64,000 nt of DNA, from assembly GCA_027924585.1 (NCBI GenBank), contig BSBM01000461.1:11113001-11177000 (forward strand), given 5' to 3'. The notes under the pieces were generated by a model. The model was not told the origin of the DNA and did not search any database. It worked only from the letters and a program-made list of their open reading frames with translations. Shown in pieces: positions 10,216 to 20,095 of this stretch. This DNA comes from Larix kaempferi. Taxonomy: Eukaryota > Streptophyta > Pinopsida > Pinales > Pinaceae. Made by a program: the position numbers and the translations under genes. Within the stretch, counting starts at the first letter, position 1. Each line of letters opens with the position of its first letter.

Positions 10216-12401
10216 TGTTAGAATGCCCAGGTTGGAAAACAAGTTGAGATTGAACAAATATCATCAAAGAGAATAGGATTAAGTGTGAAAGCTCAGTTTC
10301 ATTCAACTACAATACAATGAAAAAATATGATGCTTGGTTTCATATTCCCAAGGAGTCTATTGGACTTCCAAGATGACTCTTCATGTTCACTCAATAAAAA
10401 ATAATTCAAGAGAAGTAAACATAAAGGGAGGCCTTGCAATGCTCGCAATAAGTCAGTTCAATAGTGAGAAAGTCATACATTTTTAAATCTAAGACAAAGG
10501 TCTCAACAAATGTAAGGGAAGGAAAGAAATTAATAATAAATGATGGGCACTTAGAGAAAATAATCTTTGGAAGGTGGTTTCCTTATCATCATTCTTCCTT
10601 TATACATTAGAGGGTTAATGGGTGCACTCAAAACAATAGGCCTCAAAACCTCAAAAGGATACTCATAGTATGCAAGCATGATGACATTTTTTCTAAGAAA
10701 TGGTGTATAGGGTCAAAAGCTACCAAATTTCTCTCTTCCTTACTAAAGCATGGAAGTTTTGTTCCCTAGACATATAGTATTTGACAATATTGTGACTGGT
10801 TGAATTGATAGTTTTGGTAACAGTTCTAATTTTTGTTTTTGCAAGTACCATTTTAGAAGGTAGGGAAAAAGGTTTAGAAACTTGTGTTTCAAAATAGTGA
10901 ACCCTTATATCCCTTAAAATGATATAAAATCTTCTGGGGACTCTTTATAACGAATTTTCCTAGGGGATAATGTGATAGTTGGTAGTGTTCTCAACCTAAC
11001 TTTGAATTCTAGAGAATATTGGGGTGAGGAATATAGGCTAGACCCTTTGGTAGATTATTTTATCATATTTTTCAAGACACAAAAGTAGTAGATATATATC
11101 CTATTAAGGCCATTCCTACATTAAGGAACTCTAAAAGATGAAAGAATGTATCTTGAAAAGATATGACTATTTTGTTGTTGCTGAAAAGTATATGGAGGAA
11201 ACTAGTAAGCTTAAGTCTTAAGTAGGATATGTATGAATGTTTGATCATATGGAAATTTTGATTGAAATAGGAGAGAAGGAACAAAATTTTTGAATTCCTT
11301 TTAATTTCATAGAATTGGTTCAAAAAAATTGGAAAAAGTACGAGTCATCCACCAGATTTCTCTGTTGTGCTTTAGTTTTCAAACAACTTGATACAAGTGA
11401 AACAATTGGTAGCTATCTGGGTTAGGGAGAAAAATATAAAAATTAAAAAAGTTTTGAAATAAGTTGAGGACACAATCATTTTGAGTAGGATTCATACAGG
11501 GTCTTTTCTAAAGATCAAATTTTGAAAATTGAAAGAGTTATAAAGAAAATAAAGAACCTTTAGAATTAAAAAAGGTCAAATGGAGGATCAAAAGTAGAGT
11601 AGCATGTATAATAGAGGGAGACAATAATACCAAGTTATTCCATAGTTATGCATCAAAAGAGTGTTAATACAATATAGGAAATTGAGTTTCCTCATGGATA
11701 TAGGGAGACATCTTTGAAAGATTATGACTTAGATGGTAAGCAACACGATGCCTCAAATATTGTAAAAATAATGAAGGTTGTCACTTTCCTCATTTTCTTT
11801 TTATGAAAGTATGAATGCAAATATTAAACCAAGGATTACGATGAATGGATTAGTCTATTTTCCAATATTTTAAGAGGCCAAAATTCTAAGCCTTGATGGT
11901 CGACAAATCAAATTTTAGTTGAGTTTCTATGATTTTTTAGAGGAACTCGTTAGATTGGTCACATAATAAATAATTTATGGAAGCAAATTGGGGAACAAAA
12001 ATTTGATGAAGACGCAATTATATTCGTCTTCCATGATGATGATCGCCAGGGAAGTGGGGAAAGTGAGGGAGTGTTTCCCAGGTGCCTTGATGTGGGTCAT
12101 ACACAGTAATCACCCATTCTATGAGAAAGCAACCAATGTAATAAATCAGATATTGCTGCATCTCCATCAAACATATACATTGCTAAGAAACTCCAATATT
12201 TTTTCTATCTTGATAGAAATCAGGATTCTTCATCGTGGCCTTCCAGCTTCTGCAAACTGCTGCGAGGTTGTTGTGGGATGTGTAAGGCAGTCTTAGTAGA
12301 CATTCTCGACCTAATTCCTTTGGAAGGGACGAAAAAGGTCCATAATCAAACTCCATGACCCAGTGACCTAATACAAACTGAGTATGATAATGATTCTATT
12401 G
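10216..12401 (-). other. Minus-strand copia LTR (far end not resolved) and unassigned DNA
   Basis: The LTR's inner end is TGTTAGAATGCCC at 10216. A TATAAAGG-like box on the minus strand lies near 10600. I cannot place the outer TG end of the LTR. From roughly 10.9 to 12.4 kb I see only AT-rich, stop-filled sequence with no recognisable gene or repeat. Confidence 0.35.
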
Positions 12402-12406
12402 GAGGG
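12402..12406. other. Target-site duplication GAGGG (left)
   Basis: GAGGG directly precedes the 5' LTR and recurs at 19338-19342 directly after the 3' LTR. A 5-bp duplication is standard for copia integrase. Confidence 0.9.
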
Positions 12407-13000
12407 TGTTGATGTATATGTAACTTCGGAATGTATTTCTTATATATATTTATTGTACTCCGATAGAGATGTGTTATACCTCTATACGAAAGTGTCGTCA
12501 TTTGTATTGACAAGTGTCGCAAGTGTGTTAACTTGCCGATGGGTTATTAGACCACCATGTGTGGGGTCAGCCCTGATTATTGTAACTAGGGGTTATTAGA
12601 CTTAAGTAGACAAGCCGGCCCCATAAGTATTTTAGGCAGGTCAGACAAGTATAAATAGAGATCGGGATATCTCTATTTAGATCATCTCATTACTCACTCA
12701 TCCTTCACTCGGAAAGTGGCGTACATGTGAGGAGGAGGATAAACACATAGAAGAAGTCTATCTCTTGTACTTGGGTTGTATTTTGGTTGTACTATTGCTC
12801 TATCTATCTCTGAGGAAATTGTGGGGTTTTTCACCTTAGGGTTTTCCCCACAGAAACTCTGTGTGTCTATTGTCTCTTATGCTTTTGCTTCTTGTGATGA
12901 TTGACATGCTTGATATGCTTGATATGCATTGATATACTGTACATGTTATTCTCTCAGTAAAGATCCTATAGCATATTGAATTAATGCTTAAAATCTAACA
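12407..13000 (+). repeat. 5' LTR of copia element 1
   Basis: 594 bp, beginning TGTTGATG and ending CTAACA. It matches 18744-19337 along its full length at about 96% identity. It carries the element promoter. Confidence 0.95.
12650..12658 (+). promoter_or_regulatory. TATA box in 5' LTR
   Basis: TATAAATAG, 243 bp into the LTR and conserved in the 3' LTR (18987-18995). The related LTR at 61390 has TATAAGTAG at the equivalent place (61629-61637). It is the likely core promoter for genomic RNA. Confidence 0.7.
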
Positions 13001-13012
13001 TGGTATCAAAGC
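13001..13012 (+). other. Primer-binding site of copia element 1
   Basis: TGGTATCAAAGC, immediately after the LTR. It differs by one base from the usual TGGTATCAGAGC that pairs with initiator Met tRNA. The related element at 61890 has the same A, so this variant looks family-specific rather than a random mutation. Confidence 0.9.
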
Positions 13013-13575
13013 TAACCTGAGAAGAAGACATTGTGCAGTTACGAAAACCAAAGTTTCTTATTTATTGGGTTTCTATCCACAGATTTTGGAAAATAAGTAT
13101 AGTATATTGACTCTACTCATCAAGGAGAATCTATCTCTCCAATCAGGATTCAATTCTGATCTGTTTCAATTTTGGCCCTAAAATTTAGGGTTTCCACAAA
13201 AATAGGAATTTCTGAAATTTGAAGACATAGCTGGAAGCTCCTTGGAAAAATAAAAGTTTAGAGCTTTGGATCAAGATTTTTGGCTGGGTAGATCTCCGAG
13301 AAACTCAAACCCTAATTCAAGGTTCTCCTTAGTGAATGCGGGAAGACTAAAAGACATTTCTAAAGGGTGAAACTTTGCAGATCTGAATTTTTGAATATAC
13401 CAGGCTGATCAGTTCATCGAGGCGCATCTTTCTATCTTTTCAGAAAGTTGAAATTCAAAGTTTGAAATTTTAGGGTTTCTCCAACAGACCCTAATCCAGC
13501 ACCAGATCCAGTTTTTCAGCAAATCAAGTGGTAAGACCTAAATCTTTTCTATTTCCATTTGAAGTAATCTTTAAG
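13013..13575 (+). other. Untranslated leader of copia element 1
   Basis: About 560 bp between the PBS and the gag start with no significant ORF. This is where packaging and dimerisation signals would be expected. An upstream ATG at 13528 is in frame with gag, but the family-conserved start is the internal methionine at 13576. Confidence 0.6.
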
Positions 13576-14121
13576 ATGTCTCACCACACCAAGATTGAAG
13601 GCGCTGATAACTTTCGAGCATGGAAGTATAGGATTGGGTTAATCCTTGAAGAGAATGAGTTGGATACTTATATAAGTGAAGAGGTCCCTGTCCCAGAGGG
13701 AGAAGAGGCTAAGGCTCTTCACAAGAGGAACTTGGTTAAGGAAAAGAGGATCATTGATGATTCTATCAAAGATCATCTCATCCCCCATGTGTCATCCCTA
13801 AAGACACCAAAAGAGATGTTTGATTCCTTGACCAAACTATTTGAAGGCAAGAACATAAATCGGAAGATGACCTTGAGGAATCAATTGAAGAATATCAAGA
13901 TACAGGATGCAGAGACTATGCAGTCATATTTCTCAAGGGTCTCTCAGATAAAAGAACAACTTGAAGCTGTGGGCGAAGATATAGAAAATGGAGAAGTGGT
14001 GATGACCACTCTTAATGGCCTTCCTAGGTCATGGGATTCCTTCATCCAAGGGATTTGTGCTAGGAAGAAACTTATCTCTTTTAGTAGACTGTGGGAAGAA
14101 TGCTCACAGGAAGAAGCTTGA
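13576..14121 (+). CDS. gag: Copia gag (UBN2-type capsid), ends at an in-frame TGA
   Basis: The product is the capsid-like nucleocapsid precursor of a Ty1/copia element, which forms the cytoplasmic particle. The 181-residue stretch begins MSHHTK and contains the hallmarks of the copia gag/UBN2 family: AWKYRIG near the N-terminus, IKDHLIP, FEGKNINRK and the GLPRSWDSF motif near the C-terminus. I prefer the ATG at 13576 over that at 13528, because the related gag at 62365 aligns from there. The frame stops at TGA (14119-14121), just after QEEA. The reading frame continues unchanged into the pol frame 21 bp downstream, so the stop splits what is normally one gag-pol polyprotein. A change of CGA to TGA (CpG decay) explains it most simply. 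Programmed readthrough is less likely. Confidence 0.85.
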   Translation: MSHHTKIEGADNFRAWKYRIGLILEENELDTYISEEVPVPEGEEAKALHKRNLVKEKRIIDDSIKDHLIPHVSSLKTPKEMFDSLTKLFEGKNINRKMTLRNQLKNIKIQDAETMQSYFSRVSQIKEQLEAVGEDIENGEVVMTTLNGLPRSWDSFIQGICARKKLISFSRLWEECSQEEA

Positions 14122-14142
14122 ATTGTAGCTAGAGAAGAGAAG

Positions 14143-17100
14143 ATGGGGAGTGAAGAACAAGCACTCACAGCTCACTCTAAAAGACATGGTGACAAGAAAT
14201 CTCACCATCATGGCAGGAAAGAAAAACATCACCATCAGAATCATAGAGGTAGTCCCAAACATCGAAGGAACATGTCCTATGTCCGTTGCTTTACATGTGA
14301 TGAAAAGGGACACTATGCCAGAGATTGTCCTAGAAATAAGAAAGAGGATCCTCACAAAAAGAAGAACCTCAAAAGAAGACATCATGCTCATGCTGCAGAG
14401 GATGATGAACCTCCCAGGAAGAGGGCTAGAGAAGATAGTGAAGATTCTTCAAGTGATGAAGAATATGTTTTGATTTCTGCACTCACTGGAACCATTACTC
14501 ATGGAAGTAATGATTGGCTAATAGATAGTGGGGCTTCCAAACATATGACAGGATTCAAAGAATCCTTTGTGGATCTATCTAAACATTATTCACCCCACAA
14601 GGTGAAACTTGGGGATGACTATCAGTATCCCATAAAAGGGAGTGGTGAAGCCTCCTATAAACTAGACTCAGGAACGTCTATGAAGATGAAAGATGTACTC
14701 TATGTTCCAGGTCTCAAGAAGAATCTACTCTCAATATCTGCTTTGGATGCAAAAGACATGAGGGTTGCATTTATAGATGGCCAAGTCCTAATGTGGCCAA
14801 AGGGTAAGACTATAGATGATGCAGTTGTGATTGGAGAGCAAGAGGGAGGATTATACAAATTGAAGGGACATCCAGAACAAGCCATGGTCCATGAATCAGT
14901 AGATCCAAGTGAAATTTGGAACAGAAGGCTTGCACACATGCATTACAGAGCACTACCAATTGCAAGCAAAGAAGTAAAAGGTATTCTTGAAATCCAGACA
15001 AAGCATGAAGGCATTTGCAAAGGTTGTGCAAAAGGAAAGAATACAAAGAAGACATTTCCAAGCAGTGAAAGCAAGGTAAAAAGAATCTTGGAGATTATCC
15101 ACTCTGATGTATGCAGTCCTATGTCATCCAGTTCTCTGAGTGGGTATGTATACTATGTCTCTTTTATTGATGATTTCTCTAGAAAGACTTGGGTCTACTT
15201 CTTGAAGAACAAAGATGAAGTGTTTAACAATTTCAATGAATTCAAAGCCTTGATAGAAAAACAAACTGACATGAAGATCAAGATCTTCAGATCTGACAAT
15301 GGCGGAGAATTTACTTTAGGAGACTTCAAGAAGTTATGCAGTGATTCAGGGATTAAGAGGGAGTTGACTACTCCTTACAATCCACAGCAGAATGGGGTTG
15401 CCGAGAGGAAGAATAGAACAATCATGGAAGCAGCAAGGGAAATTCTTCATGACCAAGACTTACCTATGCACTTATGGGCTGAAGCAGCAAGGACAGCTGT
15501 ATATGTGCAAAACAGAACACCCCATAAGATACTTGACAACAAAACACCAGAAGAAGTGTTTATTGGTAAGAAACCAGAAGTGAGCCATCTCATAATATTT
15601 GGTTGTCCAGTATACACTCACATCCCAAAAGAGAAAAGATCAAAGTTGGATCCTTCAGGAAAGAAGGGTATATTCATGGGTTACAGTGAAAGCTCAAAAG
15701 CTTACAGAATCTACTTCCCTGGATTCAAGAAGATCGACAACAGCAGGGATGTAACATTTGATGAAAGTTCAGCTTACCTCAATTCAAGAAAGACACCTAT
15801 TGAAGACAATGAAGAACCCAGAATATCCATAACACAAGACACCACAATGAATGAAGCAGTTCCAGAAGAAGATCGAGAAATGGAAGATCCACAAGAACCT
15901 GTGGATCCACCTCGTGAGAAGAATCCTCACAAGGGGAAACCAACATGGGCTAGAGAGCTCATCCAAGATGTAGAAAGATTTGGCATTCCGGAAGAAGAAC
16001 ACAGAGAAAGAAAAAGGACAAGGTCACATACTGGTTATGTTGCTTTGCTCTATGACATTATGGATAAAGAACCTTCCAGTTATGAAGAAGCTGCAGAAAA
16101 GAAAGAATGGAAGGATGCTATGATCAAAGAATACCAGTCAATTATGAAGAATGATGTTTGGGATGTTGTTCCAAGACTAGATGGGAAGTCTATGGTGACT
16201 TCCAAATGGATCTATAAGATCAAGCTTGCTGAAGATGGTAGCATCGAGAAATACAAATCTAGGTTTGTAGCTCGTGGCTTCTCCCAGAAAGAAGGGATTG
16301 ATTATGAAGAGACCTTTGCTCCTGTGGCCAGGTACACTTCCATTAGATCAATACTTGCTCTAGCTGTAGTGATGAAATGGAAGATACACCAGATGGATGT
16401 CAAGACTGCTTTCTTGAATGTTGTAGTTGAAGAAGAAGTGTATGTGGAGCAGCCACTCGGGTTCGAGACACATGATAGAGGAACTCATGTGTGTAAACTA
16501 AAGAAAGCCCTGTACGATTTGAAACAGGCACCCAAAACCTGGTATGGTAGGATAGATGGCTTCCTATCTAGTTTGGGCTTTACCAAGAGTAAAGCGGATT
16601 CCAACCTTTACTACAAGGTTGAGGAAGGAAATCTTGTGATTCTACTATTATATGTGGATGACCTATTTGTAACAGGTGAGGATAGGTTTATTGCCGATAC
16701 GAAGAGGAAGCTTGTTGCCGAGTTCGAGATGAAGGACTTGTGTATGATGCACCACTTTCTTGGTATGGAGGTGTGGCAGAGTCCATATGGAATCTTCATT
16801 CGAAAAGGGAAGTATGTAGTAGATATCCTGAAAAGGTTCGGGATGATGGACTGCAAGGCCATGGCCACACCTATGGCATCGAACTTGAAGCTTATGTGTG
16901 ATGCTTCATCTGAGCCAGTTGATGCTACGATGTATTGTCAGATGATTGGGTCCTTGATGTACCTGACGAATACGAGGCCAGAAATTTGCTTTGCAGTGAA
17001 CACCTTGAGTCAGTATCTGACAGATCCGAGACATGTTCACCTGATAACTACAAAGCATGTTCTGGGGTACTTGAAGGGCACAGTGGATTATGGGCTCAAG

Positions 17101-17586
17101 TATGAGGTGAATCAAAAGTTTAACCTGGAGGGTTATGTTGATTCGGATTGGGCAGGCAGTGCCATTGGTAGGAAGAGCACTTCGGGGTGCTGCTTCAGTA
17201 TGGGATCATGTGTGATCTCTTGGTTTAGCAGGAAGCATTGCTGTGTGGCACAGAGTACAGCTGAATCAGAGTATGTTGCAGCTTGTCCAACTAGTTGTGA
17301 GGCAGTATGGATTTGGAAGCTACTGTTTGACTTGTTTGATCTCCAGTTGAGTGCTACTTGTATATATTGCGACAACCAGAGTTGTGTGAAGTTGTCAGAG
17401 AACCTAGTGTTCCATGACAAGTTGAAGCACATTGAGATTAAGTTCCACTATGTCAGGGATATGGTGCAGAGAGGAGCGATGAAGCTTTTGTATGTTGCGA
17501 CAGACGAGCAGATAGCCGATGTGTTGACCAAGTTGCTTGCCGGAGTGAAGTTTGAATACTTCAGAGGGAGACTTGGTGTACTTTAG
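14143..17586 (+). CDS. pol: Copia pol polyprotein: CCHC, protease, integrase, RT, RNase H
   Basis: The open frame has 1147 codons, in frame with gag; the ATG used here is simply the first after the TGA. Residue map: CCHC knuckle C49-C52-H57-C62; aspartic protease DSG at 128-130; integrase zinc region around 259-295 (C292, C295); integrase core D322, D385, E421; RT from about 646 with YVDD at 837-840; RNase H with D1000, E1041, D1077. The length and order fit a complete plant copia pol. Some conserved sites look damaged. The first zinc histidine (usually WHRR) is N260. The usual FLNG turn reads FLNV (760). The usual LYGLKQ reads LYDLKQ (792). The product would cut the polyprotein, copy the RNA and integrate the cDNA. 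Activity is doubtful given these changes and the upstream stop. Confidence 0.9.
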   Translation: MGSEEQALTAHSKRHGDKKSHHHGRKEKHHHQNHRGSPKHRRNMSYVRCFTCDEKGHYARDCPRNKKEDPHKKKNLKRRHHAHAAEDDEPPRKRAREDSEDSSSDEEYVLISALTGTITHGSNDWLIDSGASKHMTGFKESFVDLSKHYSPHKVKLGDDYQYPIKGSGEASYKLDSGTSMKMKDVLYVPGLKKNLLSISALDAKDMRVAFIDGQVLMWPKGKTIDDAVVIGEQEGGLYKLKGHPEQAMVHESVDPSEIWNRRLAHMHYRALPIASKEVKGILEIQTKHEGICKGCAKGKNTKKTFPSSESKVKRILEIIHSDVCSPMSSSSLSGYVYYVSFIDDFSRKTWVYFLKNKDEVFNNFNEFKALIEKQTDMKIKIFRSDNGGEFTLGDFKKLCSDSGIKRELTTPYNPQQNGVAERKNRTIMEAAREILHDQDLPMHLWAEAARTAVYVQNRTPHKILDNKTPEEVFIGKKPEVSHLIIFGCPVYTHIPKEKRSKLDPSGKKGIFMGYSESSKAYRIYFPGFKKIDNSRDVTFDESSAYLNSRKTPIEDNEEPRISITQDTTMNEAVPEEDREMEDPQEPVDPPREKNPHKGKPTWARELIQDVERFGIPEEEHRERKRTRSHTGYVALLYDIMDKEPSSYEEAAEKKEWKDAMIKEYQSIMKNDVWDVVPRLDGKSMVTSKWIYKIKLAEDGSIEKYKSRFVARGFSQKEGIDYEETFAPVARYTSIRSILALAVVMKWKIHQMDVKTAFLNVVVEEEVYVEQPLGFETHDRGTHVCKLKKALYDLKQAPKTWYGRIDGFLSSLGFTKSKADSNLYYKVEEGNLVILLLYVDDLFVTGEDRFIADTKRKLVAEFEMKDLCMMHHFLGMEVWQSPYGIFIRKGKYVVDILKRFGMMDCKAMATPMASNLKLMCDASSEPVDATMYCQMIGSLMYLTNTRPEICFAVNTLSQYLTDPRHVHLITTKHVLGYLKGTVDYGLKYEVNQKFNLEGYVDSDWAGSAIGRKSTSGCCFSMGSCVISWFSRKHCCVAQSTAESEYVAACPTSCEAVWIWKLLFDLFDLQLSATCIYCDNQSCVKLSENLVFHDKLKHIEIKFHYVRDMVQRGAMKLLYVATDEQIADVLTKLLAGVKFEYFRGRLGVL

Positions 17587-17639
17587 ATCGAGATGCCTTT
17601 CAGAGGGAAGTGATGAGTCCGGAGACACAGATGCACACT

Positions 17640-18085
17640 GGGCCATTCTTACATGGTGGTAGGTTGGTCCTCCCATGGTAAGATGTAAGGGCCGAGCAAT
17701 TCTTACATGGTGGTAGGTTGGTCCTCCCATGGTAAGATGTAAGGGCTGAGCCATTCTCACATAGTGGTAGGTTGGTCCTCCTATGGTGAGATGTAAGGGC
17801 TGGGCCATTCTCACATGGTGGTAGGTTGGTCCTCCCATGGTGAGTTGTAAGTGCTGATGGGATTTTTCGACATGGTGGTAGGTTCGTCCTCCCATGGTCA
17901 TTGATGTAATTATCGAGCCATTCCGACATGATAGTAGGTTGGTCCTCTCATGGTCATGATGTAAGTACTGTTCCATTCCGACATGGTGGTAGGTTGGTCC
18001 TCCCATGGTCGTTGATGTAAGTGATGTGAGCCTTTCCCAGATGGTAGTAGGTTGGTCCTCCCATGTTGGTGAGTGTAAGTGCTGT
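17640..18085 (+). repeat. Minisatellite in copia 3' UTR, eight copies of about 56 bp
   Basis: Eight successive copies share the core TGGTAGGTTGGTCCTCCCA followed by TGGT...GATGTAAG. Copies begin near 17640, 17697, 17753, 17807, 17865, 17922, 17977 and 18036. The unit length drifts between about 54 and 60 bp. Each core starts CATGG and ends CCATG, so every unit can fold into a small hairpin. The array lies wholly inside the retroelement, between the pol stop and the PPT. Confidence 0.85.
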
Positions 18086-18159
18086 GTGTGTGCATCTGGA
18101 TTTTGCTCTGTGGACTATGTGGTGATCTGAAGACATTGATGTGACAGTTTGGTACATAG

Positions 18160-18275
18160 GTTTTGCAGAGGCATATGATCAGTCCTGAGATGCTCTTGCA
18201 GGTTTTGTAGTGGCAGTGTAATCAGTCCTGAAAGATCTTGCAAATTTTGCAGAGGCAGTGTAATCAGTCCTGAGG
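18160..18275 (+). repeat. Tandem repeat of about 42-45 bp, three copies
   Basis: Three copies of GTTTTGCAGAGGCA...TCAGTCCTGA start near 18161, 18200 and 18246. Looser copies are scattered at about 18390-18420 and 18475-18507. It is also part of the 3' UTR of copia element 1. Confidence 0.65.
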
Positions 18276-18734
18276 TGTACCTACTTGTTGGCTAGCTCAC
18301 AGAGATGATGATGATCAGGATGATCATGTCATGATATACATCATGTAGATGTATGGTGAGTATCAGGTTGATACTCTGTGGTTGTGGACAGGTTGTGTAG
18401 TGGCATGTAAAAGATCCTGGGAGATTCGATAGTTTGAGTTGTGTGCTCGTAAAATGCCTTGGATGCTCTTACGAGGTTTTGCAGACACACGTGATGAGTC
18501 CTGAGGATTCCATAGTATGACCAGTGATGATGAACACCTACAGGTGGTGGGCCTACATCCAGTATGAAAAAGGACTGGCTCTGTAGAACTTCCTATGACG
18601 AGTAGATTTAGAGATTGGATGAGATAGCTGCAGCTGTGACGATGATGATGATTCGATGACGATGCATCGATGAGGATGATCCAGAGAAGAAGACTTGTGC
18701 CAGATGATCTGTGTCGAGAAATACCTTCCTAGTT

Positions 18735-18743
18735 AAGAGGGAG
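18735..18743 (+). other. Polypurine tract of copia element 1
   Basis: AAGAGGGAG sits directly before the TGTTGATG start of the 3' LTR. It is the expected primer for plus-strand DNA synthesis. Confidence 0.85.
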
Positions 18744-19337
18744 TGTTGATGTATTTGTAACTTCGGAATGTATTTCTTATATATATTTATTGTACTCCTA
18801 TAGAGATGTGTTATACCTCTATACGGAAGCGTCATCATTTGTATTGACAAGTGTCGCAAGTGTGTTAACTTGTTGATAGGTTATTAGACCACCATGTGTG
18901 GGGTCGGCCCTGATTATTGTAACTAGGGGTTATTAGGCTTAAGTAGACAAGTCGGCCCCATAAGTATTTTAGGCAGGTCGGACAAGTATAAATAGAGATC
19001 AGGATATCTCTATTTAGATCATCTCATTACTCACTCATCCTTCACTCGAAAAGTGGCGTACATGTGAGGAGGAGGATCAACACATAGAAGAAGTCTATCT
19101 CTTGTACTTGGGTTGTATTTTGGTTGTACTATTGCTCTATCTATCTCTGAGGAAGTTGTGGGGTTTTTCACCTTAGGTTTTTCCCCATGGAAACTCTGTG
19201 TGTCTATTGTCTCTTATGCTTTTGCTTCTTGTGATGATTGACATGCTTGATATGATTGATATGCATTGATATACTGTACATGTTATTCTCTCAGTAAAGA
19301 TCCTATAGCATATTGAATTAATGCTTAAAATCTAATA
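18744..19337 (+). repeat. 3' LTR of copia element 1
   Basis: 594 bp, with the same length and start as the 5' LTR. The terminal CA has become TA (CTAATA). It is followed by the GAGGG duplication at 19338-19342. Confidence 0.95.
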
Positions 19338-19342
19338 GAGGG

Positions 19343-19789
19343 GAGTACGAAGGTTAGTACGAATATGCGACTTGCAATTTAATGTGGTAGGCTTGGGATT
19401 TAAATACTAAAGGTCTCCCATGAAATGCGAATTTTCCCAGTCTGGTCAAGCAGCATTGAAGAGAGGAGTTAAGAATGGCTAGCAAAGTCCAAGATAAGAT
19501 ATTCTATGGTTTCAAAATAACACATATTGGAAACAATAAATATTAAGAAATATTATTGAAAAGTACAAATAAATAAAATTATTATTATAGTAAGGTTAGG
19601 TTTTATCTTATCTTGTCGGTTTAGTTGCACTTAAGTGTTAGGTTTATGGGATTTTTTTATTAGCCATCCAATAAATTATAGGATTGAGGGTCTCTTGGGT
19701 ATCTAAAATTGAAATTTTTTAAGGTAATATGTTCCAAGTGTGATAAAGAAATGAATTGATTAGTTATTCAAACTTAAATTATATTTAAC
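19343..19789. other. Unassigned AT-rich DNA
   Basis: I see no ORF, repeat or element edge here beyond the target duplication. Confidence 0.5.
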
Positions 19790-20095
19790 TAGGGTTGATG
19801 ATGAATGAAAATCTTAGTGAATGATTAAACATGGATGGTCATGGTTAATTATGTTTGACTTTGGTTGATTGTGGCATATGATGGATGACTATACTTCATC
19901 ATGGTTGATTGTTGGTGACCATGCTTAACAATGTTTATCTATGCATTACTATGGAAGAATATCGATGACCATGGATAACCATGGTTGACCATATTTGACT
20001 ATGTTTTAACAATGTTAGATTATGGTTCAATATGTATGACCATGGTTTTATATGGTTGACCATGTAGACTATATCATATCATGGTTAAGTTTTCT
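19790..20095. repeat. Degenerate minisatellite of ATGGTTGACY units
   Basis: About 300 bp made almost entirely of loosely conserved 10-12-bp units such as CATGGTTGACC and TATGGTTGATT. There are roughly 25 units, heavily diverged. CATGG and CCATG steps recur throughout. Confidence 0.7.

Larger units (their letters stand above)
17587..18734 (+). other. 3' untranslated region of copia element 1
   Basis: An unusually long 1.15-kb stretch between the pol stop and the PPT. It contains two kinds of tandem repeat, annotated separately, and no sense-strand gene. A 200-codon frame on the minus strand (18006-17404) is open only because the repeats have no stop in that frame. Confidence 0.8.
12407..19337 (+). 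mobile_element. Complete Ty1/copia LTR retrotransposon (6.93 kb)
   Basis: Two 594-bp LTRs flank a 5.7-kb interior that holds an adjacent PBS, a gag-pol frame, a repeat-rich 3' untranslated region and a PPT. GAGGG target duplications bound the whole element. The domain order is gag, CCHC, protease, integrase, RT, RNase H, which is diagnostic of Ty1/copia. The two LTRs differ at about 21 of 594 positions by hand count, mostly C/T and G/A, so the insertion is moderately old. One in-frame TGA at the gag/pol boundary and several suspect substitutions suggest it is no longer autonomous. Confidence 0.95.

Noticed and set aside
17404-18006. 200-codon minus-strand ORF with repeated MGGPTYHHV-like units
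   Set aside because: It is the antisense reading of the copia 3' UTR minisatellite plus the end of pol. It stays open only because the repeat lacks stops in that frame.
17640-18085. CRISPR-like spacing of repeats
   Set aside because: Units are directly adjacent with degenerate, related spacers, inside a plant retrotransposon. There are no cas genes and no prokaryotic context.
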